Shown: one piece after another, positions 3,830 to 6,082 of the stretch | How positions within the stretch are numbered: the stretch's first letter is position 1 | How the letters are laid out: the number at the start of each line of letters is the position of its first letter | Assembly: GCA_905479905.1 (NCBI GenBank) | Contig: CAJQOK010000484.1 | Coordinates: 1-6,082, forward strand | DNA from: an uncultured Aliterella sp. | Lineage (GTDB): Bacteria > Cyanobacteriota > Cyanobacteriia > Cyanobacteriales > Chroococcidiopsidaceae | Reading direction: 5' to 3' | DNA length: 6,082 bases | Position numbers and translations under genes: made by a program | Notes under the pieces: model-generated | Told to the model about the DNA's origin: nothing | What the model saw: the letters and a program-made list of their open reading frames with translations, nothing else | The model's database searches: none

Positions 3830-6082
3830 ATGTATATTCCTGAATTAAATGGGTCAAATTTTATAGTAGCGGAGCCAGTACGTAGTTATCAACCAAGATC
3901 GAACAATACTAAACGCTGGATTGAGGTACTGGTAGATTGTCCTGGCGCTACGGGAATATATACGTACAAGTTGCCGGAAAATATGTTATCTGTGCAACCA
4001 GGTAGTATTTTAAGTGTTCCTTTTGGTACGCAACAAGTAGGCGCGATCGCAATTCGGTTATTAGAGCAGCCAAACGCTGATATACCTATAAACAAAATCC
4101 GCGAAGTTGAAGAAGTTGTCAGCGTCGGCTTTTTTAGTGCAAATTACTGGGAATTATTGCAGCAAGTAGCCGATTATTACTATACCTCGTTGATACAGGT
4201 AATTAAGGTTGCTTTACCACCAGGATTACTAGGGCGAAGTCAGCGTCGCATCCGTCTAAAGGTAGAAAATATACCTTTAGGGGCAGAGACTTTTTTACCT
4301 ACTGCTGCTGCTCAAGTATTGCAATTGCTTCAAGCTCAAAGTAAAGGTGAGTACAGCGTTAAATATCTTAGAAGCCAGATTAAAGGAGCAAATTGGGGAG
4401 TAGAGCAACTTTTAAAACGCGGTTGGGTAGAAAGTTATTTAGAATTGCCCAGGTACTCAAAACCCCAGACAAAACAGGCGGTAACGCTAGTTGGGGATGT
4501 ATTGTCGCCGGAATTAAATAAGCGTCAACAGGAAATAATCCAAGTTTTGGGCGATCGCGGTGGTGAATTGTGGTTAAATGAATTGCTCTTATTGTGTAAA
4601 ACTACTTTACCTACCCTGAAAACTCTTGCAAATAAAGGCTTTTTGGTAATTGAACCGCGCGAAGTTCTGCGCCAAGAAACATCGCCATTACAAGCGCAAG
4701 ATCGCCCAAAAACCTTAACAACTGCTCAAAGTAAGGCTTTGGAGACTATTAACAATTTAGATGGCGTAGCAGAAGTATTATTGCATGGAATCACAGGATC
4801 GGGAAAAACTGAAGTATATTTACAAGCGATCGCACCGTTACTCGCAAAAGGCAAATCCGCCTTAGTTTTAGTTCCAGAAATCGGACTCACCCCGCAATTA
4901 ACTGACAGGTTTCGCGCTCGTTTTGGGGAAAAGGTTTGCGTTTATCACAGCGCTTTATCAGATGGCGAACGTTACGACACTTGGCGACAAATGCTAACTG
5001 GGGAACCCCAAGTAGTTATTGGGACTCGTTCGGCGGTATTTTCGCCTTTACCTCAGCTTGGGTTGATAATTTTGGATGAGGAACACGACAATAGTTTTAA
5101 ACAAGATAGTCCTGTTCCTACTTACCATGCGCGAAATGTTGCTAAATGGAAAGCCCAGTTAGAAAATTGCCCGTTAATATTGGGTTCGGCGACTCCAGCG
5201 TTGGAAACTTGGGTAAATAGAAATAAAGATAATAGTTATTATCTAGCTTTACCAGAACGGATACAATCACGCCCTTTACCGCCTGTAGAAGTGATAGATA
5301 TGCGTAATGAGTTGCAATTAGGCAATCGTTCCATATTTAGCCGTTCCCTGCAAGAGGCGCTTGAGGAAATGAAAGAGCGATCGCAACAGGGGATATTATT
5401 TATTCATCGGCGCGGACATAGTACATTTGTCTCCTGTCGCAGTTGCGGTTATGTAATTGAGTGTCCCAACTGTGACGTTTCTTTGGCTTACCACCAAACT
5501 GAGGCTGAAGCGAGTAAATTATTGCAGTGTCATTATTGTAATTATGTGCGATCGCATCCCCGCAATTGTCCTGAATGTAGTTCGCCGTACTTAAAGTTTT
5601 TTGGGAGTGGGACGCAGCGAGTAGCGCAAGAATTAACTCAGCAGTTCCCCCAGTTGCGTTTTATTAGATTTGATAGCGATACAACCCGCACAAAAGGCGC
5701 TCACCGCCACTTACTAACCCAGTTTGCTAATAAAGAAGCTGATTTATTAGTAGGGACTCAAATGTTGACTAAAGGGCTAGATTTGCCCCAAGTTACTTTA
5801 GTTGGCGTAATGGCGGCGGATGGGTTGCTGCATTTGGCAGATTACAGGGCGAGTGAAAGAGCCTTTCAAACCCTTACCCAAGTGGCTGGGAGAGCAGGTA
5901 GAGGAGACGATCCAGGGCGGGTAATCATCCAAACTTACACACCCGATCATGCTGTAGTTCAAGCGGTACAACAGCACGAGTTCGAGCCTTTTATTGCTAC
6001 AGAGTTAGCCGAAAGAGCAGCGTTGAATTATCCGCCCTATGGAAGGTTAATTTTATTGCGGTTAAGTAGTGTAGATGCGGAG
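3830..6082 (+). CDS. priA: Primosomal protein N' (replication restart helicase PriA), 3' end beyond window
   Basis: PriA is a 3'-to-5' superfamily 2 DNA helicase that recognises stalled or collapsed forks and reloads the replicative helicase. 751 codons are visible in one open frame to the right edge without a stop. Cyanobacterial PriA is, as I recall, around 800 residues or more, so a short C-terminal part is missing. The N-terminal DNA-binding domain (about 11-100) has FIVAEPV and WIEVLVDCPG; a winged-helix-type region follows. Helicase motifs are Walker A GITGSGKT (320-327), LVPEIGLTPQL (347-357), the DEEH box (416-419), LGSATPALET (451-460), VGTQMLTKGLDLP (641-653) and QVAGRAGRG (684-692). 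Eight zinc-ligand cysteines sit in four CxxC pairs (536/539, 545/548, 567/570, 580/583), enough for the usual two zinc ions. ATG 3830 is the first start after an in-frame stop at 3800-3802; the ribosome site is weak. The gene is divergent from sigC and looks intact. Confidence 0.97.
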   Translation, partial: MYIPELNGSNFIVAEPVRSYQPRSNNTKRWIEVLVDCPGATGIYTYKLPENMLSVQPGSILSVPFGTQQVGAIAIRLLEQPNADIPINKIREVEEVVSVGFFSANYWELLQQVADYYYTSLIQVIKVALPPGLLGRSQRRIRLKVENIPLGAETFLPTAAAQVLQLLQAQSKGEYSVKYLRSQIKGANWGVEQLLKRGWVESYLELPRYSKPQTKQAVTLVGDVLSPELNKRQQEIIQVLGDRGGELWLNELLLLCKTTLPTLKTLANKGFLVIEPREVLRQETSPLQAQDRPKTLTTAQSKALETINNLDGVAEVLLHGITGSGKTEVYLQAIAPLLAKGKSALVLVPEIGLTPQLTDRFRARFGEKVCVYHSALSDGERYDTWRQMLTGEPQVVIGTRSAVFSPLPQLGLIILDEEHDNSFKQDSPVPTYHARNVAKWKAQLENCPLILGSATPALETWVNRNKDNSYYLALPERIQSRPLPPVEVIDMRNELQLGNRSIFSRSLQEALEEMKERSQQGILFIHRRGHSTFVSCRSCGYVIECPNCDVSLAYHQTEAEASKLLQCHYCNYVRSHPRNCPECSSPYLKFFGSGTQRVAQELTQQFPQLRFIRFDSDTTRTKGAHRHLLTQFANKEADLLVGTQMLTKGLDLPQVTLVGVMAADGLLHLADYRASERAFQTLTQVAGRAGRGDDPGRVIIQTYTPDHAVVQAVQQHEFEPFIATELAERAALNYPPYGRLILLRLSSVDAE

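Larger units (their letters stand above)
1002..5555. repeat. Ten HIP1 octamers (GCGATCGC) scattered through the window
   Basis: Perfect copies begin at 1002, 1014, 1567, 1880, 2427, 4043, 4551, 4826, 5377 and 5548. Chance would give about 0.1 copy in 6 kb at even base composition. HIP1 is a known over-represented palindrome of many cyanobacterial genomes. Nine copies are inside genes and one (1880) is in the sigC-UPF0367 gap. None lies in 1-1001 or in the sigC-priA intergenic region. Confidence 0.95.

Noticed and set aside
3889..4095. Minus-strand frame of 68 codons inside the start of priA
   Set aside because: It is fully antisense to the PriA N-terminal domain and has no recognisable features.

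Overview
This window reads as chromosomal DNA from a cyanobacterium. Three things point there. The octamer GCGATCGC (the cyanobacterial HIP1 repeat) occurs ten times. A small protein of the cyanobacterial UPF0367 type is present. A sigma-70 factor has the layout of a cyanobacterial group 2 sigma factor. Nothing fixes the genus, and I see no mobile element, CRISPR array, rRNA or tRNA.

Layout from left to right. The first 163 bases are the 3' end of an unrecognised plus-strand gene. A short intergenic stretch leads to a plus-strand gene (291-638) for a 115-residue protein, rich in proline and charged residues and without aromatic residues, that is probably disordered. It converges on a two-gene minus-strand operon: a UPF0367-type protein (1441-1716) followed 14 bases later by a solitary CbiO/EcfA-type ABC ATPase (755-1426). 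About 115 bases separate the converging genes and hold two hairpins. One is a good intrinsic terminator for the minus-strand operon. The other is a weaker candidate for the plus-strand gene.

Further right on the minus strand is a group 2 RNA polymerase sigma factor (1916-3055), most like SigC. It is divergent from priA (primosomal replication-restart helicase), which starts at 3830 on the plus strand and runs off the right edge after 751 codons. Between them lie 774 bases of very AT-rich DNA without a convincing gene. This stretch must carry the control regions of both genes. It contains a 13-base perfect palindrome that overlaps a GTA-N8-TAC match, a heptamer (GCAACTT/AAGTTGC) present five times, and several hairpins, one of them just upstream of the sigma gene.

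The genes are housekeeping or regulatory in type (transcription initiation, replication restart, probable small-molecule or metal transport) and do not form one pathway. I found no convincing new system. The points most worth a second look are the sigC-priA intergenic region, the conserved-looking disordered protein, and the UPF0367/orphan ABC ATPase pairing.
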